A stretch of 64,000 nucleotides of DNA from Saccharina japonica (GCA_008828725.1 MEHQ01000463.1:391628-455627); one strand, 5' to 3'. Counted from the stretch's first letter, positions 11,665-25,600 are shown. Translations and numbers: made by a program. The notes: generated by a model from the letters alone, not told the origin.

Positions 11665-14600
11665 CTACGTAGTAGACCACCGGAGAGACCGGCTTTAATT
11701 CCAAATGCGATTTGTACAATATACCATTCGTTACGTATCGGATAGTTTACGGCATTCGACGCGTGCATCCATTTTGTATGTCGGTGTATTTCGTATTTAT
11801 TTTGTATTTTTTTCAAAGTTCCCCTTCGGGATGTTGATCATATGAAATCCCGGGGGTGTCGCAAGTTAAAAAAGGGGTATCACATAGACTGACTGCTATA
11901 TTGTTCGCAGGAAAATTAGTTGTTGTTGTTGTTATCTTCACATTAAACTCGTTTCAGTTGCTAATCCCTATACAGTAGTCTGATCTAGCAAGATCACGGC
12001 CCGTGGTCACAAAAGTGCTAGAGCCATCAGAGAATCCTAAAGAACACGTACACTTAGCAGGGAAAGGATACACAAGTCCGAAGAGGTACACCTAAAATCC
12101 CTACAGCATGTTATGCGTGTCCAAAACTGAACTACACGCCCGCAATCTCCATTCGACTACAGCAGCATCGTCCCCCCCCCCCCCCCCCTACTCTTTACCA
12201 ATGAATTTGCCGACTACAGCGTAACTACTGTCTGAAGTGCTGTCTGTACAAAAACACACGGTAGGCGTGAGAACAAGATGGAGCACGCAGCTGCTGTCTG
12301 AAGTGCTGCCGGAATGACAGTCCGCGGGCACAAAGTGAAAAAGAACAGCCAACCAAAGCCATCATGTCCATTGACAATTACCCGAATCTATCCTGAACGG
12401 TCTGTGTTAGGCACAGCATTATAAACATCGACACTGATTAGGAATCGTTCCACATTGAAGGGGTCTTCCACGATCAGGCACACAATGAAGGCACCCGGGG
12501 TGTCCGCGCCATCTCTGCCGCGTCTCTCTACAAAACCAGTGACGTCATCCACACCGACCCAACAACAACATTCGGGGGAAAAAGCGAAGAATTTGTCAAC
12601 AGAAAACAGAAAAACAATAATGTTCGTCCGTCACGGGTCGATGTCGTCCGTGCTCCGGATCGCTTCTCCTGTGCGCTGCTGTGCTGCTGCGCCGGCGCGC
12701 TGCTGTGCTGCTGCTCAGGCGCGCCGCTCCGGTGCCGCTCGGCCAGTCCTAGCACGACCACACTCGACCCGCTCCGTCCGTACACGCTCTCGTTGCTGTC
12801 CTTCCCAGTCGGCTCCTCGCTTTCTCTCTCGTTGCACTCAGGGTGCTTGGTCTGGAAAATAAAAATTCTCGCGCTGAAGGGATTGACCAGTCCAAACAAC
12901 AGCTCGTCGCCACACGCTCCCTCCTCCTTTGATGGCGAAGCCAGGTTACTGAGACAGTACAGCTCCCTCTAGCAAACATACCTAGGGCTGTGTACATAGT
13001 GTCCGTCCACCTTTCTGATGGCGTCTGCCTCCGCGCACAAAAGTGAGATGGACATTGCTGTCTACACCGACGGCCAAAAAGGCCCGTGCATCTGAACTTT
13101 TGCGCCTAACGCACCAGTGCCGATCCAACTCTACCGCTGCACACGCTTCGCGGCGGGTGCGCAGCAGCAAGAAGGTATCGGTCCGCTTGAGGGTGAACCT
13201 AGCCTTGCTCGCTAGAAAGACCCCCCCCCTCGCTATGGGCCATGCCAAAGCAAAAACTTTGCCGAGGCAGCGAGGGGAAGAAGGGAAGAGTAGCAAGGGC
13301 TATTCCTAACAAAAACAACGAAAACAACTGTCACGAGATGATACAGATATATGGTATAATATTATATGTGAGGTGCAGCAAGCAGTGGGCTCCTGATGTT
13401 TAGAATTTCCAGTTTTTGGCGTCCAGGCTCGACGACTTCTTCTGTTGTTTGCGACTTTGATCCAACTATTTGTGTAGGTCTTGAAGTCGATCCCACTCGC
13501 TGGACAGCTGTGTTTCTTGACCGTTTTTGTTCGTGCCAATCTGAGCTCATTTTTCTTGACAGACACCAATACTGCATTTGTGTAGAATTGTGATGTTATG
13601 CCGAGTAGACTCACGAAGAACCACTCACGAATATTGACGACATTTTGTGTTTTAGCCTAAACAAAACGAAATCACGATCCGTGCAGGCTTGATCCGTGAT
13701 ATCGCTTGTCTTGGTTTTACTCGTATAAAACTGTTGTGTAGTAAATGCGCCTGATAAAGGTACTTCGTGTAAAACCCGCGCTAATAGAGCACTCTAGTGC
13801 TGAGTTGGTCAGATTTACGAGGGCCGTAGCATCAGGCCATGGAAGCGGGGTCGGACGGAGAAGTAGGACAAATAACCAAACGTAGAAGAAGTAACATAAA
13901 TAATCATAAGTGTGTATTAGCTGTTTGGAAAGGGGAAGAAACAAAAGTGCCCAGCGTAGGGTAGTCCTCTGGCTAAGCCCTAGCGGCTAAGACATACCAA
14001 AAACGGGTTAAGACATGCGCCGTTGAGCTCGCTGCAGGCTAAACAAAATGGAGTAAGACACGCTTTAAATAATATTTCTTAGGAGCCGTTTTGTGTCTTA
14101 GATGTCTTACTTGGACAAGGCCTTTTCCTTTAAACAACGTCTTGGACGTGTCTTACTACATTTTCTCGCCCTCGTATACGTTTCTTTCAGGCTAAGGCCC
14201 ACAACCTCTTTCTTGCGCTCAAACTCTGGTGTGCATCTCCCTTGAAGCAATACATAACTCTACACGTCGTAGGAGGTCGTGCTCATTCACTCAAGTTGTT
14301 TTAGCGGGCTCCGTTGAGGTTAAACGGCGAACAGCAGTCTTGATCTTAGACCTTGTACTCGTTCAATAACGTTGCTGTAGTTTGTTGCTGACTTCTCGAC
14401 GAACAGCAGCAGTAGTAGCTCGGGTAGACGCGTATCTTGACTCGTCGTAACGCCCAAATCTGTCGAGCGCGCACTTGTGCGCGTGTCGAGGCTCACAACC
14501 CGTTGAAGTGGATTGGCTTGCGGCTGGTGTATGGTCCCAGAGAGGCTAAGTGCCTGAGCCGCGGTTAGGCTGGTTCTGCGATACATTATGATGAGAGCTC

Positions 14601-14936
14601 AGCTCTGGAGAAGATGGGTTTGCTGGTGACCCGAGTCCCACATTAAGATGTGTTATTGGTGCTCTGCTCAGGAAGAGAGGCAGATGACGAGGGTGATCGA
14701 CAGGGTGTGGTGTGCCGTGATTGCATCTCGTTGAAACAGAAGGCACTACCCTAAGACAAACTTCAACACAAGATCCCAAGACAAGCAAAAGTGATCTACA
14801 AGGAAACCGTAGGGTCAAGGATCCTGCCGTTCGGGATTCTGCTAATCGGTGCGATCTCTACTATAAAATGAAACCGTTAATTGATACGAAACGGCTTCTA
14901 CGACTAAGCTTTTATGTTCTACGACTGCAGATATAA
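11665..14936. other. No confident gene; low-complexity patches
   Basis: A run of about 19 C lies near 12171-12188. A GC-rich GCTGCTGTGCTGCTG patch at 12660-12730 gives biased open frames on both strands. A minus-strand frame at 13306-13614 (102 aa) has no motif I know. TACAGTA occurs at 11971. Nothing here supports a gene call. Confidence 0.4.
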
Positions 14937-15420
14937 TTATTTGAGATTTCTCGAACTTTCTAGCAATCAAAATCGTGGTCGTGCTTTTCCAGTGGCAAAA
15001 AATAAATAAATGAAAAGAGCCGGCAATCAAGAGCTGTATTTTTCAGCTGCAAAAGCGGCCGGGAGCCGCGATTTTCAAGCAAACACTTACCTTGCCAACA
15101 CGACACCTACCCTGCGGGGGCTTTGCCGCAACTCCCGTCCCGAATGACCCCTCGTGGTCAAAGCACGGTGGTTGGATCTAGCAACGAGGCTTGTGTCTCC
15201 GAGCTGCCGCAAACCTATAAATCGCTCTACCCAAGTACGCCCTGAAACAAAATTAATGGGGCTCGAGCCAGCATCTCAGCCCAACGAAGCTAGGGGTCGC
15301 AGGCACCCCACGACACACAGCGTCATTGTTACGTCGGCCGTTTCAAACTTCGAAGCTTGCATCGCTCGCGAGGTCAATCTGCTCGTACTCGTTCGTATCA
15401 GAAGCGACATACATGAGTGT
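14937..15420. repeat. Dispersed repeat family D, copy 1
   Basis: About 480 bases match 53390-53870 in the same orientation, including GGTCGTGCTTTTCCAGTGGC, GTGGTTGGATCTAGCAACG and GGGGCTCGAGCCAGC. Part also matches 54336-54560 in inverted orientation. On the minus strand the three copies share a protein-like stretch around NGRR-ND-V, suggesting descent from an element with coding sequence. The family was not identified. Confidence 0.8.
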
Positions 15421-15429
15421 AGACGGCAT

Positions 15430-18400
15430 TCTAAATCTCAGTGCAGAGTCAATTTAGTTTGGTTTTAAATGTGGGACGCACCGTAACTCAACTCAAGAAC
15501 GTACCGACACACATGCCGGTCATATTCATACGACCCCGAACGTTCCGCGTTCGTGTGCTATATTCCGGTAGGTGACACGTTCACACACATAATATGAGTT
15601 TATCAACGGTACGTATATTCCTGGCTTTCTGTGCCACACCGATGCTGCCAAAGAGTGCATCACACAAATTTCACACAAGAGTGCGCCCGGCCAATGCTGC
15701 CAAAGGGAAAACGACACCAGCCGCCGCTACACGTCCCTGGCAGATTAACCCCTTCATAACTGATTTTTTATCCCACACTAATCCCAAGTAGTTCGTCCCC
15801 AAAAACGGGGGCGGGGGCGGTTTTTAAGGGGTGAACGCCAACGAAACACTTAGCTGGCGCGGCTTGGGATTACACTTACGTTTTCTAATACAGTTCCCAG
15901 CCTTATGGGTGCCTTGTAGATGCGAAATATTTAATCTCTGACACCAATGCGAACATTCAGTCGGGCCTCTCGTATGGGCCGTAATATCTCCTGTTGCGGT
16001 CATCTAGTCAAAACGCGCAGCCTAAAACACGCGCGGCACGCGCCGTTATCTTCTATGTTTTATGGTATGACAATTTGGTGTTCCTATGCACATGCCGAGG
16101 CGAGGCCGACGATCTCGACTTTATACCTAGACGGGTCGGGCGAGCTGCAAATAGCGTGGCGTTCGGCGGCTGACGAACACTGATCAATGCTCGCGGCTGG
16201 ACCGTGCTCCAAGAGGATTACCTCATGAAATAACTGCCCAACACCCCCTTCCATCCTTGTTCGGCGCAGGTCCTGTACTTTTCTCAACAAAAACCGTGGG
16301 TGCGTAGTCAGTGCTGAGACGAAACCATGCGAGTCGGGCACGTGCTTCTGGGGCTGGTGACGCTGACGTCTGTTCATATTTCGAGTGGTGAGCTCTCCTT
16401 ATGATGGGTTTTGACGGCTCTAACTTCAAAACTCCAGAGGGGGCGGAGTAGGCAATGTGTTGCTGATCTCGTTGGAAAGCTTAATGTCATTGGGCCTTCG
16501 GCCGGCAACTTGACAACGAGAGACATAACTCATCGCTCGACACCTACCTCTTCACGGACGAAGTCCTTCGTAAGGCTGAGTTATGGCTGTGAAAGAGTTA
16601 TATTTATGATACATGGTAGAAGAGGGACTTCGTTCCGGTGGTCTGATGTACGCTGCTGCTCCGCGCATCCCATTATTTTTCTAAATATATAGTGTACATC
16701 ATCAGTGTACGGTGAAACAGCAGTATTGGCCAAATGTCAACCAACAAACGCGACAGCGCTGCCAGGGGGTGCACATGGAACTGCCCTTCTGCCTTAAACG
16801 ATAGAACGCCGGACGATACAATTCATGTCGAACTCACAGCTAACTATGTGTTTTTCATTCTGCTTTTTCAAGAACATGACTAAAACAATGCCGTGTCTTG
16901 GTTGGTAAGCCACTGTGTGTCTGTCAAGATCAGAACAATAGACAGTTCTTCGATCGTACATTCTAACAAACGATATTGGGACTGATGTATATAGTGTACA
17001 TGGAGTATACGGCATGGCATTACCTTACTTCACTACTACTACTACTCCTACTACCCGTGGTACTGATGTTTACCTTCATTTGCCGTGAATTTTTCGCGTA
17101 AACAAGTACTGAGCTACGTGCTATCTACTCTCGCACGTACAGAGTAGACATCGAGTACTGCTGCTGTATACTGGTAGACTGGGAAACGAGGCGAGTGTTG
17201 CTCTACTTTGACAGATATTGCCGTACTACTACTGATCAGGTATGGACCATTACTATACGTACTAATTTAATACTGTGTAAGTTGCTTACGATAGACGGCA
17301 GAAAAAATGGGTGGTTGATCTCACGTAATGGTTAGTACCCAAAGTAGAAGAAAACACCAGAACCGTTACGTACCTGAACGACTTGAGATACAATGTATGA
17401 ACTCCCTACTACGGCGCTCGTCCAAAGAAAAAGCAAAGACACGTCACTCTACATTATTCCCTCGGCAAAACATTTCCATCGTTTGTTTAGATGTCTAACT
17501 CGGCCGAGATCAAGCACCCCTTGCTCTCTCACTCTAATACGCCCTCTACGTTGCGCACGTTGCGAAAACGAGCCCGCTGGAGCCCGTTTCGCCAATCGGC
17601 GGCATACTAATTTCCGTATAATATCGACCGTATGACGGCATACATGACCTCGTTTCGGCGGTTTGGCATACTTCTTCATCCACGCTGGCTGCAGAAGCCT
17701 TCCAACTGGCAACCGGGCAGGCCGTGCATAGGTACGGTAGAGGCAGACAGGCAAGGTGGCGGACAAATCCAATAAAATATCCACCTTGTGCGGATTTAAG
17801 GGTCTCGAAGCGCGGAGAGCACTCGGAATCCCACTCCAGTGATCCCACCTATCGTCGTACATTACAGTAGTCTATCTTAGAGGAAGGTGGGGTACCTTAC
17901 ACAGGTATAATGCCCATAAATCTGCCGCATTAACGCGCGCAATTACAGCAGGCGGAAGCTGGTTTGAGGGCAGACAAATAGTGTCTTCGAGGAGAAGAAT
18001 CTGCGGAACGATGTCAATATCAGGACTCGGATTTGGTGCCACCACCTGCGAGGATAGCGGAAGCTCAAAGCACACTGAACCATGTACACAACCCAACAAT
18101 ACGCTTTCTACGGCACATATGAAGTAGCAGGTGTTCGCCAGAATAGGTTTTGTCAGACGGGGCTTGTCAACTGAGGAACTACGCCATTAGGTCATACTAC
18201 AATTCGGGTTTTGAAATGCTCTTGATTACCAATATTCAATCCCAAGTAATGGGAACACTCATTGGGTTGAAATCCATTTTGTTTTTGTCAAAAGTCAGGG
18301 CTATGGCGAGGTATAGCTCTTCCCCAAGCGAGGTGCCTCGCGAACGTTACTTGCACAGCTACCAGATCACGAAATCGAAGCAATTATCGAGAGTAATAAT

Positions 18401-18512
18401 TTACTACTTGAAGTATTAGCGTTAGCGAAGTTCCAAGCGCAGTGGCATTGACCAGCTAACGTTGTCGGCCGTACCCACGCTCGCTGCGATGCATCCTTAC
18501 TTTGCGCTTAAG
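15430..18512. other. No confident gene; probable location of 5' exons
   Basis: The cysteine-rich gene that starts to be recognisable at 18513 must have exons upstream, because its first visible exon enters in phase 1. I could not identify them. A plus-strand frame at 15594 starts with a short hydrophobic stretch (MSLSTVRIFLAFC) but is not connected by evidence. Minus-strand frames at 16084-16377 and 17449-17862 show no known domain. CTACTACTAC triplets lie at 17034-17050. Confidence 0.35.
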
Positions 18513-21500
18513 GCCAAACCTGCAGTAACGGTTATCCGGGACTCCAGAACGGAAACGCCTGCTGCGATAGGAATTGCGGGACATGCGGAGGGCCCGGTTG
18601 CGCCCTACGCCCCCCCGGAGCGGTGAGTTACTACTGCAGGCATACAGGCCGAGTCTTAAGGCAGTCCTATACATACCGAATAATCCGCTCTAGACAGAGT
18701 AGCCTGTCGTCCGTGGAGGAACCCTGTCACTTATAATCGACTGGGCTCTACTGTAGAACATCTCGGGGGGGGGGGTGATGTCGCAGTCATCAATGGGTCG
18801 ACATTCGCAAGCACGCGTGTACTGCTCAGACCCCAACGTTTGGTTGCTCTGACAAAACTATGTCTCGCCGCTTACTCTGTTATCAGGCCGGTTGCTGCGT
18901 AGGCACAATCACCCGAGACAACAACTTGTGCAGCAAAACCGGGGCGGCGCCGTGCGTCATAGGTGTGTCTGGCAGGGCTCTGGCTTGCCCAGTTACTGCA
19001 AACATAGTCGGGCATGCATTTTGCATAGCCACTGCTCGTGCTCGTTCTTCTGTTCGTTGAGCACACCTACCCCTGTCGTCAGTAGCACTGTGCCTGAATA
19101 GTACGTGAGTGCTATCCAACAACTGGTACTTCAAACGTGACGTGTAGCTTGACGAACCCACTCTCGCTGCGATGCATCCTCCTGTTTTGCTGAAGACACG
19201 TGCAAGGATAACGTTCAGGGCATCAAGCTTGGAAACGTCTGCTGCGATGGTTCCTGCAGGCAGTGTGGAGGAGCCGGTTGCGGCGGACGACCCGGAGGAG
19301 CGGTTAGTTGGTGTCTGTTGTCGACCCGTGCTACTGCAGTCTAGGAATATAGCCTAAATCATATGTGGCTCCTCTAGCAAGGGGGTTTGTATCTCACCCA
19401 ACAATTGGCCTTAAGCAAAATGTTTTAGCTACTACTGTAGTGTGTCCGGTATACTGTGTCATCAGCTACAGTAGGTACCTCGCGAATTTGTTTCGTAGTA
19501 TACACACACTGATAAACACATGTTAGTGTGTGTCTCTTCCGTAAGCTCAATGGTAACACTTGATTGTGTTCGTGCTCTAAATTGCACACACTAGCGAAGC
19601 ACGGGGGTTTTCATATACCAATCAACCCACCAGCGTATGGCACGCAGCCGTGTTCTGCACACGGCATAACACCAGCCGGGCTAACCAAAAATCATGCCTC
19701 GTTATATTTTCCTGTTAACAGGCCTACTGCTGCACAGGCCCAATCACGACCGCCAACGTGAGTTGCAGTGACACTTCCGCAGCGCCGTGCATCATCTATC
19801 ACCCGGGTGCGTTGTTCACTGCTCAACTGCAGTGTAGCACAACCATCTCTTACCACCTCTCTCTATGGTTATTCATGAATATTCCTGAACGTTCCCGGCA
19901 TGTGCTGCTTCGGGATTTCGCTGTTCATGCTCTGTGTAGTATATGCGGCATCGTTCCTGCATATATCATGAGTGCTAGGAAGTAGTCAGCCAAAGGTGAC
20001 AAGTAGTTCGAGGTAAATGTGTGTGGTTTAGTTTTGAAGCGCAGGGCAATGGGTGCAAATCTACTACAGTATAATATATTAATATATATATAAACGGGTA
20101 AAAATGTAGATTTAACAGGCACACGCAAGCGCTCTACACTTGTTCATATTCACAGTAGTCCTTTGCTAATCACGAGGGTTCTGCATCCTGTCCTGTTGCA
20201 AGGTTGGAGTCGCTGATATCCAATTAATCGCTTTTTCATGTTGCGCACACGCCCGTGCCTTTCTGTATCTAACGGTTGGTGAACCCACATCTCCACGATC
20301 ATGAATACCTGCTCGACGCCTCCACCAACCAGCGGAAACCCTTGAACCGGTTTGCAGCGACAGTACGCCTGGCATAGAACTGAGCGGTGCCTGCTGCGAG
20401 GCTCAGTGCGGGACTTGCGGAGGACCGGGTTGCGCCCAGCGGCCCGGTGGCAAGGTTAGTCTGAAACTGTTGTTATCGCTTGCCCTTGATCCGTTCAACG
20501 AGAGTAGTAGCTCCATTTCTACCGACAAACTTCCGATTGCTGAGGTTCCTCGCCTGAGAAGCTTCCCATTATCGTCAGGGCGCTATTGCAGGTTTTATAT
20601 TCGTACTCGTTACATTTCTAAGGCATGGGGTTGGAAAGCTGGTACTGGTACTGGTACTGTAGTACTTCGGTTTTCGTCTACCGGGGGTTTCCGGGTGGGG
20701 AATACAGCTCCTCAAGTCAAGAGCCTCGGAAACGCTTTGGCTCACCCGTAGCATGGGTATCTCCTTTGGCAGGCTCATCTTGCGAGGCACACGGTTTGAG
20801 TTCGGCGCATGATACGATAAAGGTGCACCATGTTTTTTCTGAAGCACCTCGCTTAAGAAGCTTTATGCTCCACCCGAAAACTGTTTTTGGACGAAAAAAC
20901 AAAGTGCTAACGGATGAAAATTATCACGGCCTAACGATTCAACGTAAACTATTGATACACAAAAACGGAATTCCGAGGATTTTGGGTTAAGCAGTCCCTT
21001 TCAGTCAGGAACGTTTTCAGCCAAAAGTGCTACTTCTATCGTAGCACTCGTCGTTCCTGCATCTCGAAAAGGGGATGGCTCGCACGCACCAATAGGTAGA
21101 CTACAGTAGTACGTAAGCCTTGCTACGCTAAAGGGTCTTCCATCGTGCCCAAATATTTTTTTCAGTGGCTGGGGTGGGGTCCTCAACGATTGCAGCCGAG
21201 AAAGCTCGCCACAATCGTTGGACCCAAGGTCCTGCATGTGTTTATTATGACGAATAACCCGTGAAACTGCAGTTGTGTGCGGGGGTCAGATTGCGTGCGG
21301 TTACCGTCGGTTGTTTGGTAGGGTGGCGTCCTCTTCAAGATAGAAACTTTGCAATGTCTAGGTGTTCCGCCGCAATAGCGCGCGTCGGCTATGGGAATGC
21401 GTTCGCTGTTCCGCCCCTACCTTTGGCCGGTGTTACGAAAACGTATTCCCGCTGCTGCACCCTGTTTGGTAGGACGCCTGCTGCACGAGCATTATCCTGG

Positions 21501-21565
21501 GCAGTGATATTTTTTGCGCCGACACGTCGACGGCCCCGTGCATCGTCGCGCCTTCTCTTCCTTGA
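18513..21565 (+). CDS. Cysteine-rich modular protein, six exons, 5' end not found
   Basis: Exons: 18513-18622, 18887-18962, 19196-19302, 19722-19806, 20333-20454, 21473-21565. All introns are GT-AG; donors are GTGAGT, GTGTGT, GTTAGT, GTGCGT and GTTAGT. Phases alternate 0 and 1 without conflict, no exon has an internal stop, and the last ends in TGA (21563-21565). Odd exons encode C-x12-CC-x3-C-x2-C-x4-C followed by RPxG (for example GNACCDRNCGTCGG). Even exons encode CC-x10-C-x7-C ending APC (for example GCCVGTITRDNNLC). One odd plus one even exon makes a ten-cysteine module, repeated three times, with even-exon cysteines at identical residues 3, 4, 15 and 23. Ten spaced cysteines suggest a disulfide-stabilised extracellular protein; this is inference. 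The module recalls secreted brown-algal and stramenopile proteins from memory. The N-terminus and signal peptide are unseen, and its job is unknown. Confidence 0.82.
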
Positions 21566-21639
21566 GGTGGTGCAAGAAGGGTAAAGCGGGTGTGGTTCAG
21601 GTGAGCCCTCGAGTGGACCAAGGTGCGGACGAAGAAATA

Positions 21640-22640
21640 ATATATGATGGACTACAGGTATTTCTGGTGGTCTTTATTTTCCTTTGTTCGTTTGTTTGTT
21701 TGTTTATTAATGTTTCTTATTTTCCTTTTTTTGCTTGTTGTATTACCTGTTGTTGCTTCTCAAGGGGGGCACGACAGCGATGCTACAACCCCTCGCATCA
21801 TTTGCTTCGTTTACTTTGTTTCACTTATTTATGTTACCGTGATCGCTTTTGCCTTTGTTTCTCCGCCTTCCGTATTTTTCCTAGGACTTTCTTTGGTGGC
21901 TTAGCTACGTACGTATTAATTTTGTTTTTGTTATTCCCCGTTCTCTTTCCGGGACTCTCGTTTGTTACACGAGAACGAAACGGAATTGAGTTGGAAGTGC
22001 CACGTACCCGTTGTGTGGGTGGCGCCCAAGGGAAGGGAGACGGAGGGTTGGGGGGGTCATAGGGAAAGCAGGAAAGAGACGGCAAACAGAGTAGGTGCCA
22101 GACCGACTAGCTGGTAGAACCTGCCTGTACTACGGGCGCAAACCTGCCTCGGCTGGCCTTTGGTGTGCTCCGGCTAGATGTCCCTTCCTGTCGTTCTCAG
22201 TCTTGCTATGTTGGCGCTGTTTCGGTACATTTCATTTCATTTTCTTTAATTTCATTTGGTTTTTTATTGGAGGTCGCATCTCCTCTGGGAGAAGCACGAC
22301 ACTTTCTTTCTTTTTTGTCATGCTTTTTATTTGGTTGCTTGATTGTTGATTTGCTTCAGTATATTTACGTTTTATTATTTTTTCTTTTCGCTTTTTTCTT
22401 TTGTTCTCTTTTTTTTTCTCTTGCATGCACCTGGATTGCTAGCAGGGTAGGTCTTGCCTGTCGTATATGGCGTTGTATTGTCTGCTCTGCTTACTGCACT
22501 GAGTGTAGTATCTCTGTGTCGTAGTTTTGTGACCACAGAACTGGTACCTTTTTAGGATGAAGAATCGGCACGGACACTGGGTGTGCTGGATGTCGACGGG
22601 TAGAAAGGAAGGTTTAATGTGAAGAACACACACACAGCAG
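21640..22640 (+). mobile_element. LINE 3' copy, 5'-truncated
   Basis: It matches the reverse complement of about 6990-7960. Shared blocks include GGTATTTCTGGTGGTCTTT near 21657, GGCGCCCAAGGG near 22020, GAAGCACGACACTTTCTT near 22290, GCAGGGTAGGTC near 22440 and the terminal GAAGAACACACACACA. It contains only 3' untranslated sequence. It lies about 75 bases downstream of the cysteine-rich gene's stop codon and could affect that gene's 3' end. Confidence 0.88.
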
Positions 22641-22649
22641 TATATCGAT

Positions 22650-25600
22650 GTTCTGTAACCCAGCTGTTTGATATATATATGCTGTTGTGATAGCAATATA
22701 CTAGTACATTAATCTATTGGCTGCAATTATATGCGTGTTTCCGGTATGACAGTAACTGCGTTTAACGCTATTTGCCGCGAGTTTGATCAACATAATGGTT
22801 GAATGGTTTAAGAAGTGAGGGTCCAGCAGATTATAGACTCTAGGTGTTGCCGAGACAAGTCGTACAGGATACGTTGATGTACTAGGTCATCAAGATGAGA
22901 GTAACTGGAGTATTTGCACACGCCCTTGTTCTCGCTCGATGCACACCAGCATCTGAACCCGCTCAAAGTGCTGAGTCTTATACTGCCCAGAGTGCCGCCG
23001 GTGAAACGTCCACAACAGGCTACGTATTGAGGAGAGTTCGACGCTCTACTACAGTGATACTACAGACACTGAACCTAATCAAACACATAATCACTCCATC
23101 GGAAGGAATAGGACCCCCGATTGCGCACAAGCCGTTTACAGCTAGCCCCAGCTGAGCCGGAGTCGCCAATCTCTGTTGTTTGGTTCTTTTCAGTTTTACG
23201 CCGGCTACTCTGTATGTATGCATTGTTTTTTGCACCCCCTGACAGCAACCAATGGACTTTGTATGTATGCATTGTTTTTTGCACCCCCTGACAGCAACCA
23301 ATGGACAAGTCAAGAAAAACCAATGCGTGTATATACATGTGGGGCTTGCCCGCGGCGGGCCGTCGCCGGCTTGCGGGTCCGCGCGTGCCGTAGGAACATT
23401 GCGCATTTACATGCACCGGTCGGAAATACTATCATAGAGAGGATGTAAACGCGACAGTATTTTCAAGTGGTGCATGTAAATAATATATCTTCTCTTCTTA
23501 TGGCAGCAACAGTATAGAGTGGCCCCGGTGATAAGGAATATGATTTGGCTCCCAGGCTCGAAGTAATGTTGCGCGTGTTCTCATCGTATTAAGATATACC
23601 TCGTGCTTCATGTGCTTTTTGTTTTGCCCGGCAAACTTCAACCGTTTTCAGAGTTTCGTGTTTCGTATCTTTCGCGCGTACACCGCGAACATCGCGCCTC
23701 CCGTACGAGAACAAACACGGATCACTACTTTGTTTCACCGGACACGCGCTTACGGGGTGCGTATAAGGTGGTGTTGTTGTTGTTGCGGCAGGCCATGAAT
23801 ATGTATGCAAAATGCGCAGCGGTCTGTTCTTGACGGCAACACTGCTGAAAAGTTGAACATTGTTTGCGTCGGTTTTCTTTTGTCAATCCCCACATCGGCC
23901 GCGTTGATTTTCTTCGGTAGACATCGATCGCCTCTGCTATTGTATGTACTTTGCATACATTGTTGCCCGTTTCGAGCAGTGGCTATTAAAACCAACTTCT
24001 GTTGTTTTTGTATTGATATTTTGGACATTTGTTTTGTAAATTTCTTGTAACATTATATATATATATATATATGCTGAGGTATACACCACTTATCGTATGA
24101 CGGCTGCAGCAAGTGCAGTACTACAGCAACGGTTGGTTTGGTACCGCAGCGCCAGTCGCACTCATTGTGCGTTCAAATACTACAAGAGCAGAAGCAAGCA
24201 AGTATCCGCGTAACCTAAAAAGCCTTCGTAGACCGAGCCCATAAATGCAGAAATCCACAGCTATTGGATAGCAAGGAGCGGGGTGAAGAAACGAGTGAGC
24301 AACATAAAATAGTTATGACTGTTGCCTATCCGCGACACCTTGACAAATGATTCAAAATAAAAATCCACAAGAGCCCGTTTTACCGAAGAAACGTATTGAA
24401 TCGAGTGCATTCATTTTGGGTTAGGGTCGACTGGGGGTTTCTTCTGATTTGTCGAACATCCATCACTAAGAAGGCTTTTGCAATATTGTGGCGAATGAAG
24501 GTCGCCTCGCTTGAATCCAAATACATGTTCGTAAAGACCAAGGGCCCGCAAACACGACGAACAATTATTTTTTGGAACTGCATAAATTAAAATCGAAATT
24601 TAATATATAACTAGCTCCCAGGGCGAAGCGGCAAGTGGCAGAGTAGTTCGGCTGGCAAAGGCTAACAGTCTATCGCATGTAGGATGTCTTGGGTTGCGGG
24701 AGCCTCGAGACCCCACACGGGCAGTCGCGACGATGATAGAGCGATCTCAATTATGACCGAAGTCAGGGAGGCAAATAGGGATAAAAAGCTGGACCTGCAG
24801 CGGTCTTGTAGTTTGTTTGAGCTCCATGGGTGGCCTACTCTGTGCTTGTGACCGTCGGGCCTCGCGCTGCGGTTGTTCCGGTGGCCCTGCATCTTGGGAG
24901 TGATGGATCTCGCCTCCCAAGCAGGTGGCGACACGGCTCACATTTCCGTGGTTTGGTTTCGTTGCATGGAACATGCCACGTCGAATTCAACTCCCCAAAT
25001 TAGAAAATACGAACACAACAAGAAGTCTCGACGCACGTGAAACTCCTTCCACTGTGGTAACTCCTTCTTGAAAGAAGGCCGGATGCTATACATTTAAAAC
25101 GATTTCTACTACAATGTATATCCTGCGGTACGCACGCCGGGTTGTCTAAACTCGTATATATTTCTACTAGTTTCGGGAACTGCAGTTCACTCCGACATTT
25201 ACCAATTTCACCCAAAATAATATATATATACTTCGTATACTCGTATATGTAACTATATTTCGGACGCGGTAGGAGGGTAACGTTTTCGCAGTCTCCAAAA
25301 ACTACTTCGAGGATAGCATTGAACAGTAGGCAACACGCAGAACGTTACACCTTGCTTTGCGTAATCGATTGTACCCTTTGTCATCGCCCTTCCTGTGGAG
25401 TAGTGCGCGTAGAGTGAACGGGTTTTGTCACTCAGGTGAGCCACCGCCCTTACCAGTGCTTCATTCACCATCCTAGCGGCGGCGACTGCCCGAATTTTTC
25501 GAATTCCACAGCTCAAATCGTGCCGTGCTGCGCAAATGTTATCTAGTGAGTAGATGCGCACGTGAAACGATATAGGGGTTTGTCCTCTGCCCTTACCAGA

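Noticed and set aside
12528-12899. GC-rich open frames with Ala/Gln/Ser repeats
   Set aside because: Driven by a GCTGCTGTGCTGCTG tract, and open on both strands.
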